A DNA stretch of 64,000 nt from Novosphingobium panipatense (lineage in GTDB: Bacteria > Pseudomonadota > Alphaproteobacteria > Sphingomonadales > Sphingomonadaceae), in NCBI RefSeq assembly GCF_002149965.1, contig NZ_MSQB01000001.1:62001-126000 (forward strand), given 5' to 3'. The notes under the pieces were generated by a model. That model ran no database searches, had not been told where the DNA came from, and saw nothing but the letters and a program-made list of their open reading frames with translations. Shown piece after piece: positions 8,248-17,551 of the stretch (positions are counted from its first letter, which is position 1; every line of letters begins with the position of its first letter). Position numbers and translations under genes: made by a program.

Positions 8248-9393
8248 ATGATCACTCAGGATTCCCACGCGCGGTTCGCAACGCGGGCCGCCTTCCTCGT
8301 GGCGGGGTTCGGGCTGGCCTGCTGGGCGCCGCTGGTCCCGCTCGCCAAGGCGAGACTGGGCGTGGACGATGGTACGCTGGGGCTGCTTCTGCTTTGCCTG
8401 GGCCTCGGGTCCGTCGCGGCCATGCAGCTTGCCGGGCCTCTCACATCGCGCATCGGCGCGCGGCCTGCCGTAGTCGCGGGCGGGGTGGGTCAGGCAGTGC
8501 TGCTGCCGTTCCTGGCCTTTGCGCCCGATGTCTGGACGATGGCGATCGCGCTCATGCTGTTCGGGGGCTTTCTCGGCGTGATCGAAGTCGGCATGAACGT
8601 GCATGCGGTGGAAGTGGAGAAGCGCGCGGGTCGGCCGCTGATGTCCGGGTTTCACGGCCTTTTCAGCGTCGGCGGTTTCATCGGCGCTTCGATGATGACA
8701 CTGGCGCTTTCGGCGGGAGTCGGGCCGGTGGCGGGGACGGTCATTGCCGCGATCCTGATGGTCGTGACCCTGATCGTGGCGGCGCCGCGCTTCATCACGA
8801 CGCCGAAGGCCGATGAGGCGCCGCTTTTCGTGGTGCCGCGCGGCATCGTCGTGCTCCTGGCACTGCTGGCGGCGCTGACCTTCCTGACGGAAGGCGCCAT
8901 TCTGGACTGGGGGGCACTGCTGCTGAGCGGCAAGGGCCTCATGCCCACGGCGCAGGCGGGCCTGGGCTACAGCGTGTTTGCGATCGCCATGACCTTCGGC
9001 CGCCTTACCGGCGATGCCGTGGTCGCGCGGCTCGGCGATCGGCGGACCATGCTGTGGGGCGGCCTGCTTGCCATCGCCGGTTACGTCGTGCTGCTGACGG
9101 CGCCTTTCGCGGCGATGGCTTTCCTCGGTTTCCTGCTGATCGGCCTCGGTGCATCGAACACGGTGCCGGTGCTGTTCCGCCAGGCCGGCGCGCAGACCGT
9201 CATGCCCGCGGGCCTCGCCATCGCCTCGGTAACGACGGTGGGCTACGCGGGAATTCTGGCGGGACCGGCGGGCGTGGGCTTCCTGGCCAAGGCGATCGGC
9301 CTGCCGAACGCCTTCTGGATCCTGGCGGCGATGCTGATCCTGGTGCCGCTATGCGCCGGGCTGGCAACCGCTTCGAAACCCCCCAAACCCTAA
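8248..9393 (+). CDS. MFS transporter (YbjJ-like)
   Basis: The 381-residue inner-membrane transporter has about 12 hydrophobic helices. The MFS loop 2-3 motif is present in degenerate form (GPLTSRIGARPAVVAG). The second-half counterpart is GDAVVARLGDRRTMLWGG. The motif GVIEVGMNVHAVEVEKRAGRPLM-like region around residue 110-132 and GFHGLFSVGG are seen in YbjJ-type transporters. It sits 12 bases after the DeoR-type gene, so a sugar or sugar-derivative substrate is plausible but unproven. Its stop codon lies in a 14-base tandem repeat (9391-9428). Confidence 0.88.
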   Translation: MITQDSHARFATRAAFLVAGFGLACWAPLVPLAKARLGVDDGTLGLLLLCLGLGSVAAMQLAGPLTSRIGARPAVVAGGVGQAVLLPFLAFAPDVWTMAIALMLFGGFLGVIEVGMNVHAVEVEKRAGRPLMSGFHGLFSVGGFIGASMMTLALSAGVGPVAGTVIAAILMVVTLIVAAPRFITTPKADEAPLFVVPRGIVVLLALLAALTFLTEGAILDWGALLLSGKGLMPTAQAGLGYSVFAIAMTFGRLTGDAVVARLGDRRTMLWGGLLAIAGYVVLLTAPFAAMAFLGFLLIGLGASNTVPVLFRQAGAQTVMPAGLAIASVTTVGYAGILAGPAGVGFLAKAIGLPNAFWILAAMLILVPLCAGLATASKPPKP

Positions 9394-9428
9394 CCGCCAG
9401 ACCTTAACCGCCAGACCTTAACCGGCAG
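9391..9428. repeat. 14-base tandem repeat at convergent gene ends
   Basis: TAACCGCCAGACCT occurs at 9391-9404 and 9405-9418, followed by the partial copy TAACCGGCAG to 9428. The first copy supplies the TAA stop of the MFS gene. The third copy's edge supplies the stop of the minus-strand MDR gene. Confidence 0.85.
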
Positions 9429-10551
9429 TCGGATCGATGAGGAACTTCTCGCCCGTCGCCTTGCGCTCGTAAGCGCGCAGCACGTCCGGTTCCAGGGCCT
9501 CGGCCAAGCCGATCACGCGGATATAGTGGCTGGCGAATGTCGTCGTCAGCTCGTCGACCACCCGGCCGCGCAGCCTCTCGGCGACTTCGGGACCTGCCTT
9601 CTGGAGGAACGGGAACAGCAGCCAGCCGGAAACGCCCCACTGGAAACCGAAGGCCAGCCTGTTGAGCACCGTCGGCGCGGGATCGAGCGCGCCGTAGATG
9701 TAGAGCTGCTTAAATACGGACGAGCCATAGCGATTGTATTCGGCCATCGCCCGGACCTGCGCCTTCTCCATGGCGTGCAGGATCTCGCTGCCCAGCGTGC
9801 CGCCGCCGACGGCATCGAAGGCGATGGTGGCCCCGGTTTCCTCGATGGCCTGCGCCAGCTTTTCGGAGAAATCGTCGTCCTTGCGGTTGACGATATGGCG
9901 CGCACCGATCTCCCTCAGAATATCGGCCTGCTGCTGGGAGCGGACAATATTGACCAGCGGTATGCCGTCGCGAAGGCATATTCTCTGGAGCATCTGGCCG
10001 AGATTTGAGGCCGCGGCGGTGTGAACTAGGGCCTTGTGGCCTTCGCGGCGCGCGGTCTCCACGAAGCCGAGGGCCGTGAGCGGATTGACGAACATCGATG
10101 CGCCGTCGGCCGTGCTCGCACCTGCGGGCAGGGGGATCACCTCGCTCGCCTTGATGCGGCGATAGTCGGCATACATGGCGCCGCCGATCATGCCGACCAA
10201 CTTGCCTTCCAGCGCCTTTGCATTGCGCCCGGCGGCGACGACGGTTCCGGCGCCCTCGTTGCCGACCGCCATCGACTGGCCGAGCCGCGCCGCTACCGCG
10301 CCCATCCGGGCCGGAGGAATGGCGAAAGTCAGGCTGGGGGTCAGATTGGGCGCATCGCCGCCGGTCCTTTCTAGCGTCGCCGGATCGGCTGGGCCGAGCA
10401 ACAGGCCGAGGTCGCTCGGGTTGATCGGCGCGGCTTCCACGCGCACGACGATCTCGTCCTCCGCAGGGTCGTCGATGTGGACCGGTTCCAGCGAGAGGGT
10501 CAGTTTGCCGTCATCGATGGTCGATCTCAGTTCGCGTCCCGTGAAGCCCAT
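9418..10551 (-). CDS. Zinc-binding-dehydrogenase-like MDR family oxidoreductase
   Basis: The protein from the ATG at 10551 has 377 residues (MGFTGRELRSTIDDGKL...). It has a GroES-like N-terminal domain (EIVVRVEAAPINPSDLGLL, GNEGAGTVVAAG) and a Rossmann domain with LVHTAAASNLGQM at about residue 195. The structural zinc-binding cysteines of classical alcohol dehydrogenases are absent. It is therefore more likely a quinone-oxidoreductase or enoyl-reductase-type MDR enzyme using NADPH. It converges on the MFS gene and is divergent from the secretion triad. The substrate is unknown. Confidence 0.88.
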   Translation of the reverse strand: MGFTGRELRSTIDDGKLTLSLEPVHIDDPAEDEIVVRVEAAPINPSDLGLLLGPADPATLERTGGDAPNLTPSLTFAIPPARMGAVAARLGQSMAVGNEGAGTVVAAGRNAKALEGKLVGMIGGAMYADYRRIKASEVIPLPAGASTADGASMFVNPLTALGFVETARREGHKALVHTAAASNLGQMLQRICLRDGIPLVNIVRSQQQADILREIGARHIVNRKDDDFSEKLAQAIEETGATIAFDAVGGGTLGSEILHAMEKAQVRAMAEYNRYGSSVFKQLYIYGALDPAPTVLNRLAFGFQWGVSGWLLFPFLQKAGPEVAERLRGRVVDELTTTFASHYIRVIGLAEALEPDVLRAYERKATGEKFLIDPTAG

Positions 10552-10770
10552 GACGTTCTCCGTTTGCCGTTGCCGTAACACAGTTGCCGATTACACATAG
10601 GAAGCGCGACCGGCGGTGCAAGCGTGGGCGCGCAGCCTGTCGGACCTATCTCCGCAACCAAATGTAACTTTCAATCCATCCATTTTTACAAGCCCTTCGG
10701 TAGAGCCCCCGCCCGCTGCGCCATGCTTGGGCGGGCAGATTGACGCGCAGTCGAGAAGGGACGATCACCG

Positions 10771-12495
10771 ATGGCAGGCCATTCCCCCGAGCGGATTGAC
10801 TGGGGAACTTTCCTGAGCTGGGCGCGCGGCGTGCTGGCGCCCGATCGCGCTTTCATGACGATGGCGATGATCTACGGCGCCGCGATCGGCCTGCTCTCGC
10901 TGGCGACGCCGATCTCGGTGCAGATGCTGATCAATTCGGTGGCGAACACCGCGTTGCCGGTGCCGCTGTTCACCCTGGCGGCGGTGCTGTTCGGCCTGCT
11001 GGTGCTATGGTCGCTGCTCGGCGCGATGCGCACTTACGTGATGGAGATCTTCCGCCGTCGCATCTTCGCGCGCTCCGTGGCAGAGATCACCTTGCAGGCG
11101 GTCCATGCGCAGAACCCGTTCTTCCAGGACGAGCGCAGGGGAGACCTGTTCAATCGCTTCTTCGAAGTGGCGACCGTGCAGAAATCCGTGCCTTCGCTGC
11201 TGGTCGGCGGTTTCACGATCTTCTTTCAGGCGATGATCGGCTTCATCGTCACCTCGTTCTATCACCCGGTGTTCCTGGCCTTCAACCTGCTCTTCGTGCT
11301 GGCAGTCTGGATCATCTGGAAGATCTGGGCGCGCAGCGCGATGGAAAGCGGCGTGGCGCTGAGCCACCGCAAGTACGAGACCGCCCACTGGCTGGAAAGC
11401 GTCGGTGCCTCCAACGGTTTCTACAAGTCCAGCCGCCACCTCGACTATGCGATGGACATGTCGGAAATGCGCACGGCCGCCTATGTCGAAGCGCACCGCA
11501 AGCATTTCGGCGCGACTTTCCCGCAGAGCGTGGCGCTGCTGCTGCTCTATGCCCTGGCCAGCGCGGCGCTGCTGGCGCTGGGCGGCTGGCTGGTCATTCG
11601 CGGCCAGCTTTCGATCGGGCAGCTGGTGGCGGCGGAGCTGATCCTGTCGAGCGTGTTCTACGGCGCCGCGCAGCTCGGCCCCTATCTCGATACTTTCTAC
11701 GACCTGGTTGCCGCCGTGGAAGAACTTTCGCTGTTCCACGCCATTCCCGTCGAAGATCTGGCCCCGCGCGGCGAAGGTGACGCGCGCCCCCGCGACGGCG
11801 GCCTGTCGCTGCGCCGGGTGGCAATCGCCGCCGGGGGAGACCGTGCGCGCCTCGACCTCGACATTCCCTCGGGCACTCATGCCGTGGCGGCGAGCGATCC
11901 GGGGGTGGACCGCCTGCTCACCCGCCTGCTCAAGCGCCATTACCGGGCGAACGAGGGGCTCATCACGCTGGGCGGTGCCGATATTGCCGCGCTCAATATC
12001 TACCGCCTGCGTAGCGACGTGATCGTGCTCGACCGGCCGGACATCGTCGAAAGCACGATCCGCGACTACTTGCGCCTCGCCAATCCGCAGGCGGACCCGG
12101 CCCAGGTGCTGGAGGTGCTGGATGTGGTGGGTTTGGGCGACCGGATCGTCAGCCTCGAAGGCGGCATGGACTGTCTGCTGTCCTCCACCGGCTGGCCGCT
12201 GACGCGCGCCGAGACCATGCGGCTCAAGCTGGCAGGCGCGCTGCTGGCGCGTCCCCGCGTGCTGATCCTTTCCGGGCTGTTCGACATGGTGCCGGTGGAA
12301 GAGCTGCGCCCCGCGCTCGGGCGCCTGGACGACCGGGAGACGACGATCATCGTCTTCACCTGCCGCCCCGACGCATTCGCATTCGACCACATGCTCTGGC
12401 TTGGACGGGAAACCCAATTGCTGACACAGGACCGCGCGGCCTTCGCCGCCGCCCGCGACGCCGCAAAGGGAGGTTTCCATGCCCTTCCGCGATGA
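10771..12495 (+). CDS. ABC transporter-like protein with degenerate ATPase domain (type I secretion-like)
   Basis: The 574-residue protein begins with a six-helix ABC exporter membrane domain (about residues 15-310). A C-terminal region clearly aligns in layout with an ABC ATPase. The Walker A position reads AASDPGVDRLL, without GxxGxGK[ST]. The signature LSGGQ is replaced by STGWPLTRAE. Walker B reads VLILSGLFDMV, with no catalytic glutamate, and the H-loop position reads IVFTCRPDAF, with no histidine. The D-loop-like and A-loop parts are also lost. The reading frame is fully open, so selection on some other function is likely. It overlaps the HlyD-type gene by 17 bases, and the three genes form one operon. 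Confidence 0.88.
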   Translation: MAGHSPERIDWGTFLSWARGVLAPDRAFMTMAMIYGAAIGLLSLATPISVQMLINSVANTALPVPLFTLAAVLFGLLVLWSLLGAMRTYVMEIFRRRIFARSVAEITLQAVHAQNPFFQDERRGDLFNRFFEVATVQKSVPSLLVGGFTIFFQAMIGFIVTSFYHPVFLAFNLLFVLAVWIIWKIWARSAMESGVALSHRKYETAHWLESVGASNGFYKSSRHLDYAMDMSEMRTAAYVEAHRKHFGATFPQSVALLLLYALASAALLALGGWLVIRGQLSIGQLVAAELILSSVFYGAAQLGPYLDTFYDLVAAVEELSLFHAIPVEDLAPRGEGDARPRDGGLSLRRVAIAAGGDRARLDLDIPSGTHAVAASDPGVDRLLTRLLKRHYRANEGLITLGGADIAALNIYRLRSDVIVLDRPDIVESTIRDYLRLANPQADPAQVLEVLDVVGLGDRIVSLEGGMDCLLSSTGWPLTRAETMRLKLAGALLARPRVLILSGLFDMVPVEELRPALGRLDDRETTIIVFTCRPDAFAFDHMLWLGRETQLLTQDRAAFAAARDAAKGGFHALPR

Positions 12496-13576
12496 TCACA
12501 TCGTCCATTTCAAGACGCTCCAGAGCCTGCGCCCGCCGCGCCCCGCGCCCGTGCTCGGCTGGATGCTGCTGATCGCGATGGCCATTGCCGTGGCCTTCCT
12601 GCTGCTGGTGCCCTGGGTGCAGACTTCGACCGGCACCGGCTCGGTCATCGCGCTCGACCCGCGTGACCGGGTGCAGAACATCACCGCGCTCGTGCCCGGC
12701 CGAGTCGAGCAGTGGTACGTGACCGACGGCGAACTGGTGAAGAAAGGCGACAGGATCGCCCGCATCGCCGACAACGATCCCAACCTGATCGCCCGCCTCC
12801 AGGCCGAGCGCGCGCAAGTCGATGCCGAGATCGAGGCGACGCGCCAGGCCATGGGCGTGGCCCAGCGCGATGTCGGGCGCATGCAGCAGCTCTACGGTGA
12901 AGGGCTGGCGCCGCGCCGCGATCTCGAACTCGCGCAGATCAAGGTGGCCGATTACGGCGCCAAGGTCGCCAAGAGCCTGGCCGACCGCAACCGGCTGGAC
13001 ATCAATATCAACCGGCAGTCGGTGCAGATGATCCATGCGCCGCGCGATGGCCGTATCCTGCGCATCCTGGGCGGTGACAGCGCCACCATGGTCAAGGAAG
13101 GCGACGTGGTCGCCACGTTCGCGCCGGAGCAGGCGGTGCGCGTGGTGGAGCTCTATGTCGATGGGCGCGACGTGCCGCTGATCCATCCGGGCCGCCCGGT
13201 GCGCCTGGAATTCGAAGGCTGGCCTGCCGTGCAGTTCAGTGGCTGGCCTTCGGTGGCGGTGGGCATGTTCGATGGACAGGTGCGCGCGATCGACGTTGCC
13301 GCCTCCACCAACGGGCTGTTCCGCGTGCTCGTGGAGCAGAAGCCGGGCGCGCGGCCCTGGCCGAAGGAGCCGTTCGTGCGCCTCGGCGCCAAAGTGCGCG
13401 GCTGGGTGATGATGGATACCGTATCGAGCGGCTACGAACTGTGGCGTCTGCTCAACGACTTCCCGCTGCAATACCCGGTGAACGCGCTGGAACCCGCCAC
13501 TTATACGGATACCGCGAGCGCAAAGGGCGGCGAGAAGTCGGGCTCCGGCGGCAAGGAAGGCGGCAATGCGAAGTAA
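12479..13576 (+). CDS. HlyD family periplasmic adaptor (membrane fusion protein)
   Basis: The 365-residue protein has one N-terminal membrane anchor (LIAMAIAVAFLLLVPWV, about residues 23-40). A biotinyl/lipoyl-like half-motif follows (LVPGRVEQWYVTDGELVKKGDRIARI), then an alpha-helical hairpin (QAERAQVDAEIEATRQAM). The second lipoyl half is IHAPRDGRILRILGGDSATMVKEGD. It would bridge the inner-membrane ABC-like protein and the TolC-like protein. It overlaps both neighbours (17 bases upstream, 11 downstream). The C-terminal tail (AKGGEKSGSGGKEGGNAK) is glycine/lysine-rich and probably disordered. Confidence 0.92.
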   Translation: MPFRDDHIVHFKTLQSLRPPRPAPVLGWMLLIAMAIAVAFLLLVPWVQTSTGTGSVIALDPRDRVQNITALVPGRVEQWYVTDGELVKKGDRIARIADNDPNLIARLQAERAQVDAEIEATRQAMGVAQRDVGRMQQLYGEGLAPRRDLELAQIKVADYGAKVAKSLADRNRLDININRQSVQMIHAPRDGRILRILGGDSATMVKEGDVVATFAPEQAVRVVELYVDGRDVPLIHPGRPVRLEFEGWPAVQFSGWPSVAVGMFDGQVRAIDVAASTNGLFRVLVEQKPGARPWPKEPFVRLGAKVRGWVMMDTVSSGYELWRLLNDFPLQYPVNALEPATYTDTASAKGGEKSGSGGKEGGNAK

Positions 13577-15017
13577 GCGCCTGTTCGCCTCGCTGCTGCT
13601 GGGGCCGGTGCTGGGGGCTGTGCTCTGCGCCCCGCTCGCTCCGGCGGCCGCGCAGCAGATCGCGCCGCTGCCCCGGCCCGCGCCGGTCGATGCGCCGGAA
13701 TTGCAGCTGGACGATCTGTTGGCCAATTCTGCACGGCAATCGCCACAGATCATCGAGGCGCTGGCGCGTACTCGTGCCGCCGACGCGAAGCGGCTCACCG
13801 CCGAAGGTGCGTTCGATACGGTGTTCTCCGCCGAGGGCGGGTCGCGGCTGATCGGTTACTATGGCGGCACTTATGCCGATAGCGAGGTATCGCGCCCGCT
13901 CGAGAACTGGGGAGGGCGCCTCTACGGCGGCTACCGCGTATCGAGCGCCCGCTTCCCGGTCTATGAGGACAAAAAATACACCAACGAATTCGGTGAGATC
14001 CGCGCGGGCGCGGTCTTCGCCCTGCTGCGCGACCGGATGATCGACGATCGCCGCTTCGGCCGGGTTACGGCCGATGCGGATCGCGCCGTGGCCGATGCCG
14101 AGCGGCAGATGGTGGCCATCGGCGTCCAGCGCAAGGCGCTCGACGCCTACCTGAACTGGGTGGCGACGGGTGAGCGGCTCAAGGTCTACCGCCATCTCCT
14201 GGACCTTGCGCAGGAACGTCAGCGCGGCCTCGATCGCGCCTACAAGGCGGGTCTGCGCCCCCGCATCGTGCTGACCGAGAACGACCAGATGGTGCTGCGC
14301 CGTCAGGCCATGGTCGTCCAGTCCGAACAGGCCATGGCCTCGGCCGCCAACGTGCTCTCGCTCTACTGGCGCGATGCGGAAGGGAGGCCGACCATTCCCC
14401 GGCGCGAGCAATTGCCTGCCGCGCTGCCCGCGCCGGTCCTGACCGCGATGCCGCAGGACGTGCAGCGCCCGGACCTGCTGGTGGCCGAACTCAAGACCCG
14501 GCTGGTGCAGGACCGTCTCGCGCTCGACCGCAACGCGCTGCTGCCGCGCCTCGACCTCAACATGGAAGTGGCGCGCGACATCGGCGAGATCGGCCCCGGC
14601 GGCGCCTCGCGCAGCGGCAACGATGTGCGCTTCGGCATCAAGTTCTCGGTCCCGCTCGAACAGCGCGCCGCGCGGGGCAAGCTGATGCAGACCGAGGCCG
14701 AACTCGATGCCAACCGCACCCGCGCGCAGTGGCTGGACGAGCAGATCCGCGCCGAAGTGGACGGGATCGGCATCGCCCTCGATGCTGCCGTCCAGCTCAT
14801 TGCGCTGTCCGAACAGGAAAAGCAGCGCGCCGATGCCATGGCCGTGGCGGAACGTCGCCGGTTCGACATGGGCGCCAGCGACCTGTTCCTGGTCAACACG
14901 CGCGAAGAGACCGCCGCCAACGTGGCACTCGGCCTGCTCGACGTGCGCCTGAAACGGATCGCGGCGAGCGCCGATCTGGCTGCTGCGTCAGGGGACTCCG
15001 GGGCTCTCGGCCTCTAG
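13566..15017 (+). CDS. TolC family outer membrane efflux protein
   Basis: The 483-residue protein starts with a cleavable signal peptide (LFASLLLGPVLGAVLCAPLAPAAAQQ). It has two OEP repeats rich in long helices, e.g. RAVADAERQMVAIGVQRKAL and the second half around LDANRTRAQWLDEQI. TolC proteins form the outer-membrane exit duct of type I and efflux systems. The gene overlaps the adaptor gene by 11 bases and ends four bases into the convergent ligD gene. Length is normal for the family. With the two upstream genes it completes a tripartite exporter whose energy source is unclear. Confidence 0.92.
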   Translation: MRSKRLFASLLLGPVLGAVLCAPLAPAAAQQIAPLPRPAPVDAPELQLDDLLANSARQSPQIIEALARTRAADAKRLTAEGAFDTVFSAEGGSRLIGYYGGTYADSEVSRPLENWGGRLYGGYRVSSARFPVYEDKKYTNEFGEIRAGAVFALLRDRMIDDRRFGRVTADADRAVADAERQMVAIGVQRKALDAYLNWVATGERLKVYRHLLDLAQERQRGLDRAYKAGLRPRIVLTENDQMVLRRQAMVVQSEQAMASAANVLSLYWRDAEGRPTIPRREQLPAALPAPVLTAMPQDVQRPDLLVAELKTRLVQDRLALDRNALLPRLDLNMEVARDIGEIGPGGASRSGNDVRFGIKFSVPLEQRAARGKLMQTEAELDANRTRAQWLDEQIRAEVDGIGIALDAAVQLIALSEQEKQRADAMAVAERRRFDMGASDLFLVNTREETAANVALGLLDVRLKRIAASADLAAASGDSGALGL

Positions 15018-17551
15018 TGGCGCGGCAGGACCTGTTCTGCGAAGCCCCAGCCTCGCAGCCCTTGCGCTCGCTTGATGAGCGCGTCCCCGTCTCCGATCGA
15101 GAACGGGTGCGCATCCTTCATGGCGTCCAGTTCGTCCCATGAGATCGGCACGGCCACGGGAGCGCCTTCGCGGGCGCGGGCCGAATAGGGCAATACCGCC
15201 GTCGCGCCGCGCTGGTTGCGCAACCAGTCGATGAAGATACGGCCCTTGCGCCTGGCCTTGCTCATCGTCGCGACGTAGCGTTCGGGCTCGGCAAGGCTCA
15301 TCGCCTCGGCAAAGCGGCGCGCGAAATCCTTGTGCGTTTCCCAGTCATGGCCGGGCCTTAGAGGTACCATGACGTGTACCCCCTTGCCGCCGGACAGCAT
15401 TGCGAACGAAACCAGCCCGAGATCGGCAAGTCTTGCGCGGATATCCCTTGCGGCCTTTACGCATTCGCTGAAAGGCAGCCCCTCGTCGGGGTCGAGATCG
15501 AAGATCATCCGGTCCGGCTGTTCGACCGCATCGGCTTTCGCGGCCCAGCCATGGAACTCGATGGTCCCCATCTGCACGCAGGCGAGCAGCCCGGCTGGAT
15601 CCTCGACGTAGATGTAGTCTTCCGAACCGCCGCTCTTCTCCCGGATGGGCACATGATGAACGTGATCGCCGAAAGAGCCGCTGTCGTGCTTCTGGAAGAA
15701 GCACTTCTTCGCGCGCCCCTGCGGACATCGCACCAGGCTGATCGGACGATGGGCCAGGAAGGGCAGCATGAGCGGCGCGACGGCTGCGTAGTAGTCGGCC
15801 AGATCGCCCTTGGTCTGGCCGGTTTCGGGAAAGATCACGCGGTCGCGGTTGCTGATCTCCATGGCATCCTCGGCGATTGGCAAGGCTTGCGGCTTTTCGG
15901 GCGACACCGATTTGGGCTTCTTGTCGGTCCTGAGACCCAGGAAGCTCGCGTGGCGGACGCGCCCTTCGGCGGTCAGTTCGGCAAAGGCGATTTCGGCAAC
16001 CAGTTTCGGCGTGACCCACACGGCGCCGCGTGCTTCCGCGCGATCGACCTCCACGGGGGCGGTCTTGCGGGAGAGTTTTTCCATCCTTGCCGCAAGATCG
16101 GCCAGACTGTCGCTGTCGAAACCGGTGCCTACTTTCCCGCGATAGACCAGATTATCGCCTTCGTACTGTCCCAGGAGCAACGAGGAAAACGCCCGGTTCC
16201 TTGCCGTTGAGCGCGACCACCCGACTACCACGAACTCCTGTCGGCGGGTGCATTTGACCTTGACCCAGTTCTTGCTGCGGCGGCCCGCATAGGGCGCATC
16301 GACCCGCTTCGAGATGATCCCCTCCTGCGCGGCATCGCACATCGCCGCGTAGAGCTTCTCCCCCGCGCCGATGACGTGATCGGCGATGAACAGCGGCGGC
16401 GAGGTGTCTGCCAGCAAGGCTTCCAGCCGCTCCTTGCGTTCGATGTTGGGCAGGCGGGCCAGGTCTTCGCCGCCCAGTTCGAGCAGGTCGAAGGCATGAA
16501 GTTCCAGCGCGTCCGTTTCGGACTGGCTACCGTGCCCACGTTTGAGGACGGTCTGTAGCGCGGAGAAATCGGGGTTCCCATTCTTGCCGCGGGCGATGAT
16601 TTCCCCGTCGAGCAGACAGGATGGCAGGTCGAGGGCTGCGATATGGGCGGCGAGAGGCGCGAACTTTTCGGTCCAGTCCTGACCGCTGCGGGTATGGATG
16701 ACGACCCGGTTTCCGGCCGCTGCCACGAGTGCGCGGTAGCCGTCGAACTTGATCTCGTGCATCCAGAGGTTCCCGGTGGGAACTGCATCGACAAGCGTGG
16801 CGAGTTGGGGTGGGCGGAATGGGGGCGGCTTTTCCGTTCGCTTGCGCTTTGGCGGCGCCTTTTTGGCGTTGTGCCTGGCGGCTTTCTCCATGATCCGGGT
16901 GAACGTGTCGCCCTTGGCGCCCTTGAGCGAGTGGGCACCTTGTCGGTCTGCCCCGATCTCGGCCATCGTGCGGTCGGTCAGCACGCTGGTCAGGTTCCGC
17001 TCCACCAGTACGTCGCCATTTTCGGCATAGGCGTCCTGCACTTTGCGCAGCAGCCAGTTCTCGCGCTTTTCGCCCGGCTTGCCTTTCATGCGCACGAGAA
17101 GCCATTCGCCTTTCATGCGCTCACCGGCCAGAACGAAGTGGAGGTGGCCCTCTTCAAGGTCTTTCGCGTTTTTGCCCGGTATCGGCGCCCAAGTGCCGCG
17201 ATCCCAGAGCATCACCGTTCCGCCGCCGTATTCGCCCTTGGGAATGCCGCCCTCGAACGCGCCGTAGGAGAGGGGGTGATCTTCCGTGCGCACGGCGAGA
17301 CGCTTGTCGTCGGGATCCGCGCTCGGGCCGCGTGTCACCGCCCAGGACTTGAGGACGCCGTCTATTTCCAACCGGAAATCCCAGTGCAACCGCGTAGCCG
17401 CATGTTTCTGGACGACGAAACTGTTGCCACCGCTTTTTTCGCGCCTTCCCGCCGGTTCCGCCGTTTTTGCGAAATCGCGCTTGCGGTTGTACTCCGCCAG
17501 CAGGTCGGCATCGCCCCGCTTGGCCGGCCGTTTACGCGCGCTTGCGGGCAC
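15014..17551 (-). CDS. ligD: Multifunctional DNA ligase LigD
   Basis: The 845-residue enzyme repairs double-strand breaks with Ku. The domain order is phosphoesterase, ligase, polymerase. The N-terminal 3'-phosphoesterase carries HWDFRLEIDGVLKSWAV and DHPLSYGAFEGGIPKGEYG (about residues 55-110). The ATP-dependent ligase core has the adenylated lysine in MHEIKFDGYRAL (about 270), and the OB fold continues to about 520. The C-terminal primase-polymerase has FDLDPDEG as the metal-binding DxD (about 690). All catalytic motifs appear intact. The start overlaps the end of ku by 20 bases, so the two are co-translated. Confidence 0.97.
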   Translation of the reverse strand: MPASARKRPAKRGDADLLAEYNRKRDFAKTAEPAGRREKSGGNSFVVQKHAATRLHWDFRLEIDGVLKSWAVTRGPSADPDDKRLAVRTEDHPLSYGAFEGGIPKGEYGGGTVMLWDRGTWAPIPGKNAKDLEEGHLHFVLAGERMKGEWLLVRMKGKPGEKRENWLLRKVQDAYAENGDVLVERNLTSVLTDRTMAEIGADRQGAHSLKGAKGDTFTRIMEKAARHNAKKAPPKRKRTEKPPPFRPPQLATLVDAVPTGNLWMHEIKFDGYRALVAAAGNRVVIHTRSGQDWTEKFAPLAAHIAALDLPSCLLDGEIIARGKNGNPDFSALQTVLKRGHGSQSETDALELHAFDLLELGGEDLARLPNIERKERLEALLADTSPPLFIADHVIGAGEKLYAAMCDAAQEGIISKRVDAPYAGRRSKNWVKVKCTRRQEFVVVGWSRSTARNRAFSSLLLGQYEGDNLVYRGKVGTGFDSDSLADLAARMEKLSRKTAPVEVDRAEARGAVWVTPKLVAEIAFAELTAEGRVRHASFLGLRTDKKPKSVSPEKPQALPIAEDAMEISNRDRVIFPETGQTKGDLADYYAAVAPLMLPFLAHRPISLVRCPQGRAKKCFFQKHDSGSFGDHVHHVPIREKSGGSEDYIYVEDPAGLLACVQMGTIEFHGWAAKADAVEQPDRMIFDLDPDEGLPFSECVKAARDIRARLADLGLVSFAMLSGGKGVHVMVPLRPGHDWETHKDFARRFAEAMSLAEPERYVATMSKARRKGRIFIDWLRNQRGATAVLPYSARAREGAPVAVPISWDELDAMKDAHPFSIGDGDALIKRAQGLRGWGFAEQVLPRH

